A DNA stretch of 64,000 nt from Aegilops tauschii subsp. strangulata (GCF_002575655.3 NC_053040.3:152955148-153019147), one strand, 5' to 3'; positions 10,920 through 22,089 are shown, counted from the stretch's first letter. Translations and numbers: made by a program. The notes: generated by a model not told the origin, from the letters alone.

Positions 10920-12983
10920 ATGGCGTCTAGCAAGGGAAATTACCACCGTAGAGGTCCTTACTTTGATGGTACTAATTTTGCTAGTTGGAAGCATAATATG
11001 AAAATGCATATTCTTAGACATAACCCCGCCGTTTGGGCTATTGTGTGTATTGGTTTGCAAGGTGAATTCTTTGATGGGAGAGAACCGAATCGTGAAGCTA
11101 CCGCGAAAGATTTGAAGATGTTGCAATACAACGCTCAAGCTTGTGATATCCTCTTCGACGGATTGTGCCCCGAAGAATTCAACAAAATCAGCCGTCTTGA
11201 GAATGCAAAGGAAATTTGGGATACTTTGATTGATATGCACGAGGGTACAGACTCCGTCAAGGAATCCAAATTGGATGTGCTCCAAAGTCAACTTGACAAG
11301 TTCAAAATGAAGGATGGTGAAGGTGTCGCTGAAATGTACTCTAGGCTTGCTCTCATCACAAATGAGATTGCCGGTTTAGGAAGCGAAGAGATGACCGATA
11401 GATTCATCATCAAGAAGATCCTAAGAGCCTTGGATGGAAAATATGATACCGTGTGCACATTGATCCAAATGATGCCCAACTACAAAGATCTGAAGCCTAC
11501 GGAAGTCATTGGAAGAATTGTTGCTCATGAGATGTCACTCAAGGATAAGGAAGAGCTTCACAACAAGTCAAGTGGTGCTTACAAAGCCTCATGTGATGCT
11601 CCCACATCTTCAAGTGAGAAAGAAACCTTCAATAAGGAATTGAGCCTAATGGTGAAGAATTTCAACAAGTTCTACAAGAGTAGAAGCAAGGAAAGAAGTT
11701 CCAAGTCAAGGTCCTACAATGACAAAAGATCTTCGAGTCGTGAACGTAATTGCTACAATTGTGGAAGACCCAGACACTACTCCAATGAGTATACGGCTCC
11801 CTACAAAAGAAGAGAAGATTCACCCAAAATAAGAAGTAGAAGAGAAGAATCACCACCAAGAGAGAGAAGGAGTAGGGATGATCGCTATGAACGAAGAACC
11901 TCTCGGAGAAGCAAGGATTTGGATAGGAAGGACAAATCATCAAGGAGCTACACAAAACAAAGACATCAAGCTCATGTTGGTGAATGGGTATCCGGCTCTG
12001 ACTCCGACCATCACTCCAAAAGAAGTTATCACTCCGCCTCCGAATATACTCAAGATGAAGGTGTTGCCGGTCTATCACTTGTGTCAACCAACTCCTACGA
12101 CATATTTGATTCACCAAATGAAGGAATTGGAAGATGCTTCATGGCTAAAGGCCCAAAGGCATCACACCCTGAGTATGTTGATTTCAATAGTGATGAAGAT
12201 GATTTGCTAGGTGATGATGATTTACTTGTTGACAACTCTAGTGATGAAAACTGTGATGAACTTGCTATTAATCATGATAATCAAGATAAAACAAATGATG
12301 ATGATAAGAATGAGATTGAGTGTCTAACTAAAGAACTAAACACTCTTAAGTTAGCTCATGAAACTACCTTGGAAGATCATCGAGAACTTTTAAAGACTCA
12401 TGAAAAGTTACGCTTTGAAAAGCTCAACCTCGAGCAAGAGCATGGGTTCTTAAAAGCAATCAATGATGATCTTCGCAAGAAAAGTTCTTCTTACATTGCC
12501 AAGCGTTTACTCTTGTCTACTTACATGCCACAAGTTAAATCTAGCAAGAAGAGTAAGAAAGATTCTTCATCTAGTAGTAACAATAATCATGCTAAATCCA
12601 ATGTTGTTGCTTCTAGTAGTTCTCTTGATTCCACTAATGATTCTCTTAGCCAAGTTACACTTGAGCAAGAAAATAGCTTATTGAAGGGAATCATAGAGAA
12701 AGGTGTTTACAAGAGCCTTGCCGGGAGTAAGCAATTTGAGGAAACTGTACGCAAGCAAGGAAGACACCGGAAGAATCAAGGTGTTGGTTTTCAACAAAAG
12801 TTCAATGCCAATGGAGTTGAGTGGGAAGAAGATCAATACCCCAAGACGAAGTTTGTTCCTCAACAAGAGAAGTATGATTCTACTTCTTTCCAAGGAACAC
12901 AAGCTCAAGATGATCTTCCACCACAAGACCACAAGCAAAAAGGCAAGGACAAGCTTCAAGAGGAGATTGATGCATTTGAATAA
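10920..12983 (+). CDS. Copia Gag polyprotein of C1 (687 aa)
   Basis: An intact frame of 687 residues. Residues 1-220 have the DUF4219/UBN2-type Copia Gag fold (start FDGTNFASWKHNMKMHIL; conserved W and coiled helices). Residues 245-350 are strongly Ser-Arg rich. A CCHC zinc knuckle begins at about residue 278, but its last Cys is replaced by Tyr (CYNCGRPRHYSNEY), so zinc binding is doubtful. Residues 350-520 are acidic, followed by a coiled-coil segment (about 440-500) and a Ser-rich linker. The role would be to form the virus-like particle and package RNA. The element has no pol, so it would need enzymes from a related autonomous element. The start is the first ATG after the primer-binding site. 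Confidence 0.85.
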   Translation: MASSKGNYHRRGPYFDGTNFASWKHNMKMHILRHNPAVWAIVCIGLQGEFFDGREPNREATAKDLKMLQYNAQACDILFDGLCPEEFNKISRLENAKEIWDTLIDMHEGTDSVKESKLDVLQSQLDKFKMKDGEGVAEMYSRLALITNEIAGLGSEEMTDRFIIKKILRALDGKYDTVCTLIQMMPNYKDLKPTEVIGRIVAHEMSLKDKEELHNKSSGAYKASCDAPTSSSEKETFNKELSLMVKNFNKFYKSRSKERSSKSRSYNDKRSSSRERNCYNCGRPRHYSNEYTAPYKRREDSPKIRSRREESPPRERRSRDDRYERRTSRRSKDLDRKDKSSRSYTKQRHQAHVGEWVSGSDSDHHSKRSYHSASEYTQDEGVAGLSLVSTNSYDIFDSPNEGIGRCFMAKGPKASHPEYVDFNSDEDDLLGDDDLLVDNSSDENCDELAINHDNQDKTNDDDKNEIECLTKELNTLKLAHETTLEDHRELLKTHEKLRFEKLNLEQEHGFLKAINDDLRKKSSSYIAKRLLLSTYMPQVKSSKKSKKDSSSSSNNNHAKSNVVASSSSLDSTNDSLSQVTLEQENSLLKGIIEKGVYKSLAGSKQFEETVRKQGRHRKNQGVGFQQKFNANGVEWEEDQYPKTKFVPQQEKYDSTSFQGTQAQDDLPPQDHKQKGKDKLQEEIDAFE

Positions 12984-14096
12984 GCTCCTAAGGCCTTGGT
13001 CAAGTGGGTTCCCAAGACTACATCAAGTTCTACCACGTCAAGTACGACTATAACTCCAAGGATTCCCATCAAGATGATGTGGATCCCGAAGAAGAAGAAC
13101 TAGAGATTTCTTGAGGGTGACTCCGCCAACATACTTCACTCATATCATTTTGGCGACGACAAGTGCAAACAACTTCCACATCTTGCACTAGTTCAAGGAG
13201 TCACAAACCCTCTTGTTGGTAAGACAAGGGACAAGGTAACCTAATGCTTTCATGGACATCATATTGTGTGAACATCACTCTATGTGTATGGATATCCTTG
13301 TTTGTTTCTTGTGGGACTAACCCGTGTAGGTATTGAAAGTGCAACTCACTCCAATGGACTGCTCCAAATGATCTACATCAACATTGAGCATCCACATCTT
13401 CAACATCTACATGAAGTCATCATCGACAAAACCCAAGGTTAGTTCATCCCTCTTAGGGGGGATATCACATCTAGGGGGAGCTTTACTATAACAATCGAGC
13501 TAAAGCAACTCTAATGATGTGAACACAACAATGCTTTATGTAAAAGTGGTAACCCCACTTGTGCTTTAACGATGAGTATGACTTATGATCAAATGTTCTC
13601 ATTTGACTCCTAAGTCAATATACTCATATATAGATGACCTAGTCATCGCCAATTGCTTGATAGATGCTAGAGTGTTTGTGCATGCTTTGTCACATATTTC
13701 ATTTGCCATTTTATTGTGTGAGCGTGTTGATTGCATATTTTACTCATTCAAGGACATCCACTTGTTGCTTTGATTTATTGGCTCTTTTTTTCTTTTGCCA
13801 AGTGGATGGGCAAGAATGCCTAAGAACTTCCTCTAGCTATCTATGCTTTCTCATCTCAAACTCTATTCATGCTACATCACAAAGTTTGATCAAGTCAGAT
13901 TCGAACCACTCTGTGTGAGGAGCACTCGGAGTCCCCGATTCGTTATAGACTTAAACTTCCAAAACCTCTCTGTGCATTTCGGTCACACCGAGTTCACTGA
14001 GTTGATATAGGTTTTCAATCTCGGTGCAACCAATTTGAACCTTTCGGTCACACCGAGTTGCAGTAACCGCTTGCGATTCTGCATCTCGGTGCCACC
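12984..14096 (+). other. Noncoding 3' part of C1
   Basis: After the gag stop there is a short gag-like remnant (WVPKTT, MMWIPKKK) to about 13100, then sequence with no long frame. Two G-rich purine boxes lie at 13453-13482. The last 120 bp (13975-14095) again contain TCGGTCACACCGAG boxes like those of the C1 LTR. No pol gene is seen. Confidence 0.6.
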
Positions 14097-14632
14097 TGTA
14101 AGTGCATCTAGTGCCACCCCTAGTTGGTTTTGGAGTATTGACGACAAACCTGGTTGAGGGACTAATGTGTTTGTGAGAATTGCAGGATAACACAGGTAGT
14201 AGTCCCTCATTGATTCGGTTTACCTACCGGAGATGACCCCTAAAATGTGTGAAGACATTGAAGACAATGGTGGTATGTGAAGATATTCACAATGAAGACT
14301 GACATGAGAAGACATCGCATGAAGACTATGGAGTGCAGAGACATAGTTGTTTCGTAGTTTCCTTTTCTTCTTTGTTGAGTCATAGGAACCACCATAATGT
14401 TAAGTGGGGTCCAAGTGAACAAAGTCAGAGTGACTGAAGTGATGCTCAACCAAATCCTATGTCTTCGAGCGAAGACAATGAGAGCAAATCTTATCCAGAG
14501 CAGGATAAGTCAGCTTTACTTGTAGCCCAAGTCAAGCTGCCGCGTGTGTTTGAAATCTGACCATTGGACACGTGTCAGTTCCTTAGTGACCCAGGGTCAT
14601 TTCGGACAAATCAGGTCGGGTTGCCTCCTGGC

Positions 14633-14640
14633 TATAAATA
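14633..14640 (+). promoter_or_regulatory. TATA box of the C2 LTR
   Basis: TATAAATA inside the LTR. The G2 insertion starts 12 bp downstream, near where transcription would begin. Confidence 0.65.
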
Positions 14641-14651
14641 GCCCACCCCCT

Positions 14652-15656
14652 TGCTACCTCTTGAGCACTGCGTTGGTTTTCGCTTGAAGAGGAAAGGGTG
14701 AAGCAGTAAAGTAGCGTAAGTATTTCCCTCAGTTTTTGAGAACCAAGGTATCAATCCAGTAGGAGACCACGCGCGAGTCCCATGCACCTACACAAACAAA
14801 TAAGAACCTTGCAACCAACGCGATAAAGGGGTTGTCAATCCCTTCACGGTCACTTACGAGAGTGAGATCTGATAGATATGATAAGATAATATTTTTGGTA
14901 TTTTTATGATAAAGAGTAAAAGTAAAGATGCAAAGTAAAATAAACGGCAATAGAAATAGCTAAGTGTTGGAAGATTAATATGATGGAAAATAGACCCGGG
15001 GGCCATAGGTTTCACTAGTGGCTTCTCTCAAGAGCGTAAGTATTACGGTGGGTGAACAAATTACTGTCGAGCAATTGATATAATTGAGCATAGTTATGAG
15101 AATATCTAGGTATGATCATGTATATAGGCATCACGTCCGCGACAAGTAGACCGAAACGATTCTGCATCTACTACTATTACTCCACACATCGACTGCTATC
15201 CAGCATGCATCTAGAGTATTAAGTTCATAAGAACAAAGTAATGCTTTAAGTAAGATGACATGATGTAGAGGGATAAACTCATGCAATATGATATAAACCC
15301 CATCTTTTTATCCTCGATGGCAACAATACAATACGTGCCTTGCTGCCCCTGCTGTCACTGGGAAAGGACACCGCAAGATTGAACCCAAAGCTAAGCACTT
15401 CTCCCATTGCAAGAAAGATCAATCTAGTAGGCCAAACCAAACTGAAAATTCAAAGAGACTTGAAAAGATAACCAATCATACATAAAAGAATTCAGAGGAG
15501 ATTCAAATATTGTTCATAGATAAACTTGATCATAAACCCACAATTCATCGGATCTCGACAAACACACCGCAAAAGAAGATTACATCGAATAGATCTCCAA
15601 GAAGATCGAGGAGAACTTTGTATTGAGATCCAAAGAGAGAGAAGAAGCCATCTAGC
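14652..15656 (-). repeat. 3' LTR remnant of G2 (U3 missing)
   Basis: Matches the 5' LTR from its outer end to 15656, then turns into unrelated internal sequence. About 580 bp, including the TATA region and the terminus that should adjoin the polypurine tract, are missing. It still holds 79 bp (15025-15103) that the 5' LTR has lost. Confidence 0.85.
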
Positions 15657-17427
15657 TACATGATCATGATGAAGCGTGTCATAATAAAGCGTGTCATAAT
15701 AAATACGATGAAGCGTGTCATAATAAATACGATGATCATGCAAAGCAATATGACAATGATGAAGCGTGTCATAATAAATGGAACGGTGGTAAGTTGCATG
15801 TCAATATATCTCGGAATGGCTATGGAAATGCCATGATAGGTAGGTATGGTGGCTGTTTCGAGGAAGGTATATGGTGGGTGTATGATACCGGCGAAAAGTG
15901 CGCGGTATTAGAGAGGCTAGCAATGGTGGAAGGATGAGAGTGCGTATAATCCATGGACTCAACATTAGTCATAAAGAACTCATATACTTGTTGCAAAAAT
16001 CTACAAGTTATCAAAGCAAAGTATTACGCGCATGCTCCTACGGGGATAGATTGGTAGGAAAAGACCATCGCTCGTCCCCGACCACCACTCATAAGGAAGA
16101 CAATCAAAAAATAAATCATGCTCCGACTTCATCACATAACGGTTCACCATACGTGCATGCTACGGGAATCACAAACTTTAACACAAGTATTTCTCAAATT
16201 CACAACTACTCAACTAGCATGACTCTAATATCACCATCTTCATATCTCAAAATAATTATCAAGCACCAAACTTCTCATAGTATTCAACACACTAATAAGA
16301 AAAAAAATACTAATCTTGAATGCCTATCATAATTAAAGCAAATTACCATGCTGTTTTGTAGGACTCTCAAAATAATATAAGTGAAGCATGAGATAACAAT
16401 AGTTTCTATAAAACAAATCCACCACCATGCCCTAAAAGATATAAGTGAAGCACTAGAGCAAAAACTATATAGCTCAAAAGATATAAGTGAAGCACATAGA
16501 GTATTCTAATAAATTCCGAATCATGTGTGTCTCTCTCAAAAGGTGTGTACAACAAGGATGAATGTGGTAAACTAAAAAGCAAAGACTCAAATCATACAAG
16601 ATGCTCCAAGCAAAACACATATCATGTGGTGAATAAAAATATAGCTCCAAGTAAAGTTACCGATGGACGAAGACGAAAGAGGGGATGCCTTCCGGGGCAT
16701 CCCCAAGCTTTGGCTTTTTGGTGTCCTTAGATTATCTTGGGGTGCCATGGGCATCCCCAAGCTTAGGCTCTTGCCACTCCTTGTTCCATAATCCATCAAA
16801 TCTTTTACCCAAAACTTGAAAACTTCACAACACAAAACTCAACAGAAAATCTCGTAAGCTCCGTTAGCGAAAGAAAACAAAACACCACATCAAGGTACTG
16901 TAATGAACTCATTCTTTATTTATATTGGTGTTAAACCTACTTTATTCCAACTTCTCTATGGTTTATAAACTCTTTTACTAGCCATAGATTCATCAAAATA
17001 AGCAAACAACACACGAAAAACAGAATCTGTCAAAAACAGAACAGTCTGTAGTAATCTGTAACTAACGCAAACTTCTGGAACTCAGAAAAATCTACCAAAA
17101 TAGGAAGACCTATAAGATTTGTTTATTGATCTACTGCAATTGGAATCAGTATTTTATCACGTTCTGGCGATTTTTAACAATTGTTTTCGTGAACAGAAAG
17201 TTTCTGGAATTTTCAGCAAGATCAAATAACTATCATCCAAGAAGATCCTATAGGTTTAACTTGGCACAAACACTAATTGAAACATAAAAACGAATCTAAC
17301 CAGAGGCTAGATCAAATATTAATTCCTAAACAGAAGCAAAAATAAAAAAACTAAAATAAAATTGGGTTGCCTCCCAACAAGCGCTATCGTTTAACGCCCC
17401 TAGCTAGGCATAAAAACAAGGATAGAT
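15657..17427 (-). other. 3' internal noncoding region of G2
   Basis: AT-rich sequence with no convincing long frame. Its left edge (about 15664-15779) has four copies of the unit GATGAAGCGTGTCATAATAA, lying where the 3' LTR was lost. Around 16380-16510 the phrase AGATATAAGTGAAGCA repeats. Confidence 0.6.
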
Positions 17428-18075
17428 CTAAGTATTGCCATCTTTGGTAGGCAATCCATAAGTAGCTCTCATAACAGATTCATAAGGTAATTTTATTTTC
17501 TCTCTAGGGAAGTGTTCGATGCCTTTCCTTAACGGAAATTGGAATCTAATATTCCCTTCCTTCATATCAATAATTGCACCAGTCATTCTAAGGAAAGGTC
17601 TACCAAGAATAATAGGACATGAAGGATTGCAATCTATGTCAAGAACAATGAAATCTAAGGGCACATAGTTCCTATTTGCAACAATAAGAACATCATTAAT
17701 TCTTCCCATAGGTTTTTTGATAGTGGAATCCGCAAGATGCAAGTTTAAAGAACAATCATCAAATTCACGGAATCCTAGCAAATCACACAAAGTTTTTGGA
17801 ATCATGGAAACACTAGCACCCAAATCACACAAAGCATAGCATTCATGATCTTTAATTTTAATTTTAATATTAGGTTCCCACTCATCATAAAGTTCTCTAG
17901 GGATAGAAACTTTCAACTCAAGTTTTTCTTCATAAGATTGCATTAAAGCATCAACGATATGTTTGGTAAAAGCTTTATTTTGACTATAAGCGTGAGGAGA
18001 ATTTAGCACAGATTGCAACAAGGAAATACAATCTACCAAAGAGCAATTATCATAATTAAATTCCTTGAAATCCAA
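17428..18075 (-). CDS. Retropepsin-like aspartic protease of G2 (215 aa)
   Basis: The 215-residue frame has a retropepsin core: CDLGASVSMIP (active-site Asp in the DLGA form) at about residues 84-94, a flap-like middle, and the second hydrophobic box PIILGRPFL at about 153-161. In Gypsy elements this domain cleaves Gag-Pol. It follows gag in another frame with an 81-nt gap, so it may once have been reached by frameshifting or a joined frame. No RT follows it, so G2 relies on other elements. The true N-terminus is uncertain. Confidence 0.75.
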   Translation of the reverse strand: MDFKEFNYDNCSLVDCISLLQSVLNSPHAYSQNKAFTKHIVDALMQSYEEKLELKVSIPRELYDEWEPNIKIKIKDHECYALCDLGASVSMIPKTLCDLLGFREFDDCSLNLHLADSTIKKPMGRINDVLIVANRNYVPLDFIVLDIDCNPSCPIILGRPFLRMTGAIIDMKEGNIRFQFPLRKGIEHFPREKIKLPYESVMRATYGLPTKDGNT

Positions 18076-18156
18076 AATAGTGGGTTCATTGATATCTAAA
18101 GTTTTGACCTCTTCAATCCCACTTTTACCAATTTTTGCATCAAGATCTAAAAACTC

Positions 18157-19509
18157 CTAATTTTTGGGACGCCTTCTAGGTAAAGGTGACTCATCTCCAG
18201 TCCCATCATTATCAAGATTCATATTGCAAAACAAAGATTTAATAGGAGACACATCAATAACCTTTAGATCTTCATCTTTATTCTCATAAAAACTAGAAGA
18301 ACACGCTTTCACAAAGCAATCTTTCTTAGCACGCATCCTACCGGTTCTTTCTTTGCACTCATCAATGGAAATTCTGATGGCTTTGAGAGACTCATTGATA
18401 TCATGCTTAGGTGGAATAGATCTAAGTTTCAAAGAATCAACATCAAGATAAATTCTATCAACGTTCCTAGCCAATTCATCAATCTTAGGCAATTTTTCTT
18501 CAAGCAAAGCATTGAAATTCTTTTGCGAATTCATAAACTCCTTAACACTAGTCTCAAATTTAGAGGGCATCTTATTAAAATTTCCATAAGAATTGTTGTA
18601 GGAATTACCATAATTATTAGAGGAATTACTATGGAACGACCTAGGATTAAAGTTTCCTCTATACGCATTGTTACCAAAATTATTCCTACCAACAAAATTC
18701 ACATCCATAGATTCATTATTATTCTCAATCAAAGTAGACAAAGGCATATCATTAGGATCAGAAGAAACACTTTTAGTAGCAAATAATTTCATAAGTTCAT
18801 CCATCTTTCCACTCAAAACATTAATTTCTTCTATCGCATGCACTTTTTTATTAGTAGATCTTTCGGTGTGCCATTGAGAATAATTAACCATAATATTATC
18901 TAGGAGTTTAGTAGCTTCTCGTAAAGTGATTTCCATAAAAGTGCCTCCCGCGGCCCAATCTAAAAGATTTCTAGAAGAAAAATTCAATCCGGCATAATTT
19001 TTTTGTATAATCATCCAAAGATTCAAACCATGTGTAGGGCAATTATGTATCATTAATTTCATCCTCTCAGAAGCTTGTGCAACATGTTCATGATCAAGTT
19101 GCTTAAAATTCATGATATCGTTTCTAAGAGAGATGATTTTAGCGGGAGGAAAATACTTAGAGATAAAAGCATCTTTGCACTTATTCCATGAATCAATACT
19201 ATTCTTAGGCAAAGACGAAAACCAAGCTTTAGCACGATCTCTAAGCGAAAAAGGAAATAGCTTCAATTTAACAATATCATTGTCCACATCTTTCTTCTTT
19301 TGCATATCACACAAATCAACGAAGCTATTTAGATGGGTAGCGGCATCTTCACTAGGAATGCCGGCGAATTGATCTTTCATGACAAGATTCAACAAAGCAG
19401 CATTAATTTCACAAGATTCAGCATCGGTAAGAGGAGCAATCGGAGTGCTAAGAAAATCATTGTTGTTGGTATTGGTAAAGTCACACAATTTAGTATTATC
19501 TTGAGCCAT
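18157..19509 (-). CDS. Gypsy Gag of G2 (450 aa)
   Basis: Starts at the ATG at 19509 (MAQDNTKLCDF) and is open for 450 codons. Residues about 60-180 form the Retrotrans_gag domain (LKLFPFSLRDRAKAWF, then KYFPPAKI and the helices after it). The middle is Asn/Gly rich (NNFGNNAYRGNF), and the C-terminal third has coiled-coil-like heptads. No CCHC zinc knuckle is visible. The frame extends upstream of this ATG into the leader and LTR, but the homology and start context favour 19509. The product would assemble the particle. Confidence 0.82.
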   Translation of the reverse strand: MAQDNTKLCDFTNTNNNDFLSTPIAPLTDAESCEINAALLNLVMKDQFAGIPSEDAATHLNSFVDLCDMQKKKDVDNDIVKLKLFPFSLRDRAKAWFSSLPKNSIDSWNKCKDAFISKYFPPAKIISLRNDIMNFKQLDHEHVAQASERMKLMIHNCPTHGLNLWMIIQKNYAGLNFSSRNLLDWAAGGTFMEITLREATKLLDNIMVNYSQWHTERSTNKKVHAIEEINVLSGKMDELMKLFATKSVSSDPNDMPLSTLIENNNESMDVNFVGRNNFGNNAYRGNFNPRSFHSNSSNNYGNSYNNSYGNFNKMPSKFETSVKEFMNSQKNFNALLEEKLPKIDELARNVDRIYLDVDSLKLRSIPPKHDINESLKAIRISIDECKERTGRMRAKKDCFVKACSSSFYENKDEDLKVIDVSPIKSLFCNMNLDNDGTGDESPLPRRRPKN

Positions 19510-19700
19510 CGTGACAAGCAAGCAATCCAACACACGAGCAAACAAGAAGCAAGCGAAAAAGAGGCGAACGGAAAAGAGAGGGCGAATAAAACGGCAAGGA
19601 TGAAGTGGGGGAGAGGAAAACGAGAGGCAAATGGCAAATAATGTAATGCGAGGGATAAGAGTTTGTGATGGGTACTTGGTATGTCTTGACTTGTGCGTAG

Positions 19701-19791
19701 ACTCCCCGGCAACGGCGCCATAAATGGCTCGTTGCTGGGAGTCAAATCTTGACTTGACTTGGCGCGAATCTCCCAGGCAACGGCGCCAGAA
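19701..19791 (-). other. Primer-binding site of G2, present twice
   Basis: On the minus strand the sequence after the 5' LTR reads TGGCGCCGTTGCC (about 19776-19788). The same 13 bases, again followed by GGGA, recur at about 19708-19720, some 68 bp further in. The copy next to the LTR is in the normal primer-binding position. Confidence 0.65.
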
Positions 19792-19799
19792 ATCCTTCT

Positions 19800-21307
19800 T
19801 GCTACCTCTTGAGCACTGCGTTGGTTTTCCCTCGAAGAGGAAAGGGTGATGCAGTAAAGTAGCGTAAGTATTTCCCTCAGTTTTTGAGAACCAAGGTATC
19901 AATCCAGTAGGAGGCCACGCGCGAGTCCCACGCACCTACACAAACAAATAAGAACCTTGCAACCAATGCGATAAAGGGGTTGTCAATCCCTTCACGGTCA
20001 CTTACGAGAGTGAGATCTGATAGATATGATAAGATAATATTTTTGGTATTTTTATGATAAAGAGTAAAAGTAAAGATGCAAAGTAAAATAAACGGCAATA
20101 GAAATAGCTAAGTGTTGGAAGATTAATATGATGGAAAATAGACCCGGGGGCCATAGGTTTCACTAGTGGCTTATCTAGGTATGATCATGTATATAGGCAT
20201 CACATCCGCGACAAGTAGACCGAAACGATTCTGCATCTACTACTATTACTCCACACATCGACCGCTATCCAGCATGCATCTAGAGTATTAAGTTTGTAAG
20301 AACAGAGTAATGCTTTAAGTAAGATGACATGATGTAGAGGGATAAACTCATGCAATATGATATAAACCCCATCTTTTTATCCTCGATGGCAACAATACAA
20401 TACGTGCCTTGCTGCCCCTGCTGTCACTGGGAAAGGACACCGCAAGATTGAACCCAAAGCTAAGCACTTCTCCCATTGCAAGAAAGATCAATCTAGTCGG
20501 CCAAACCAAACTGAAAATTCAAAGAGACTTGCAAAGATAACCAAACATACATAAAAGAATTCAGAGGAGATTCAAATATTGTTCATAGATAAACTTGACC
20601 ATAAACCCACAATTCATCGAATCTCGACAAACACACCGCAAAAGAAGATTACATCGAATAGATCTCCAAGAAGATCGAGGAGAACTTTGTATTGAGATCC
20701 AAAGAGAGAGAAGAAGCCATCTAGCTAATAACTATGGACCCGAAGGTCTGAGGTAAACTACTCACACATCATCGGAGAGGCTATGGTGTTGATGTAGAAG
20801 CCCTCCGTGATCAATGCCCCCTCCAGCGGAGCGCCGGAAAAGGCCCCAAGATGGGATCGCACGGTTACAGAAGGTTGCGGCGCTGGAAATAGGGTTTTGG
20901 CTCCGTATCTGATGTTTCCAGGGTACATGGGTATATATAGGAGGAAGAAGTACGTCGGTGGAGCAACATGGGCCCCACGAGGGTGGAGGGCGCGCCTGGG
21001 GGGGTAGGCGCCCCCCCGCCTCGTGCTCTCCTCGTTGATTGCTTTATGTAGACTCCAAGTCCTATGGATCACGTTTGTTTCGAAAATCACGTTCCCGAAG
21101 GTTTCATTCCGTTTGGACTCCGTTTGATATTCTTTTTCTGCGAAACACTGAAATAGGCAAAAAAAACAGCAATTCAAGCTGGGCCTCCGGTTAATAGGTT
21201 AGTCCCAAAAATAATAAAAGTGTATAATAAATCCCATTAAACATCCAAAACAGAATATAATATAGCATGGAAGAATAAAAAATTATAGATACGTTGGAGA
21301 CGTATCA
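19800..21307 (-). repeat. 5' LTR of G2
   Basis: A 1,508-bp LTR starting TGATACGTCTCCAACG at 21307 and ending GAGGTAGCA at 19800 (minus strand). A TATATATA box lies at about 20931-20939. It lacks 79 bp that the 3' LTR remnant retains; the deletion point is at about 20172. Confidence 0.88.
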
Positions 21308-22089
21308 CCCCTACACCAGAAATTGGTGGCTGCTCAGAGTTAGTGCACGGCTTTTGTCGTTTGAGAGCAACCCACCTCCGAAGCATTTGAGAGAGAGATC
21401 CTTGCGAGGACAAAGCCCAAAACACCCAGAGCCAAAGAGTGTTAGGCATCACTGAAGTCTTTCTGTCCGCGTGATCAGAAGACTTATTACAGTTGAGGAC
21501 TGTGAATCCTCCAGCTGGTTAGGCGTCGCGTTCTGAGCATCCAAGAGTCATTGTGGATTGCCGGTGAACAAAGTCTGTGAAGGTTTGGAAGTCTACCTTG
21601 AAGACTTACCAGAGTGATTGGGCGAGGACTAAGTGTCCTTAGCTTAAGGGGAATAAGGTGAAAATGCGGTCTTCTGAGTTGAATCTCAACGTCCCTAACC
21701 AGACATACAGTTGTTACAGCAACTGGAACTGGTCCAACAAATCCCTATCCTCTCCAAGCTACTGGTTCTATCTTCTCCCTCTCTTTACTTACAGTTTGTC
21801 TTCGTGAAGTCATTGCCTGCTTGCTTTATCTGATTGACTTCACTGTGTGACGACTATTATTGTTTGGCTTCATACTATCTTCCATCCTGATCTATACTAC
21901 CTAGCTGCTTATAGTCTTCGTACTTTCACTTCATTACTTACTTGACTATGGCTTGTCTAGTGTAGTCTACCTTCCGCTGCATATCAATAGGTTCATTTCT
22001 ATCGTTTGTCTTCAAAGCCCCCGTGTTTTGAAGACTTTCATAAAAAACGCCTATTCACCCCCCTCTAGTCAATAACTAGCACTTTCAAC

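Larger units (their letters stand above)
9177..14096 (+). mobile_element. C1: non-autonomous Copia element with gag only, 3' truncated
   Basis: A 5' LTR (9177-10834), a Copia-type primer-binding site (TGGTATTAGAGC, 10837-10848) and one long gag frame, then noncoding sequence until C2 cuts in at 14097. No protease, integrase, RT or RNase H is present, and the 3' LTR is not in the window. The insertion is in G1 pol; GTTAG (9172-9176) is the left TSD candidate. Purine-rich TAGGGGGG and TAGGGGGAG boxes at about 13453-13482 look like the polypurine tract boxes reported for Sirevirus-type Copia elements. Confidence 0.82.
14652..21307 (-). mobile_element. G2: non-autonomous Gypsy element (gag and protease only)
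   Basis: A 6,656-bp element in reverse orientation, flanked by a perfect TSD CCCCT (14647-14651 and 21308-21312). The 5' LTR is at the right (starts TGATACGTCTCCAACG on the minus strand) and the 3' LTR at the left. Coding capacity is gag plus an aspartic protease; RT, RNase H and integrase are absent. The 3' LTR is incomplete. I know this LTR as very common in Triticeae but will not fix a family name. Confidence 0.9.
14097..22087 (+). repeat. 5' LTR of C2 (about 1,330 bp), split by G2
   Basis: Starts TGTAAGTGC and ends GCACTTTCA, near-perfect inverted termini, directly before the primer-binding site. Subtracting G2 and its duplicated five bases leaves about 1,330 bp. G2 sits 12 bp downstream of the LTR TATA box, so the LTR promoter is separated from the rest of the element. 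Confidence 0.88.

Noticed and set aside
13334..13346. TGAAAGTGCAACT inside C1, identical to the first 13 bases of its LTR
   Set aside because: The following sequence differs from the LTR and the purine boxes lie downstream of it rather than before it, so it is probably not the start of a 3' LTR.
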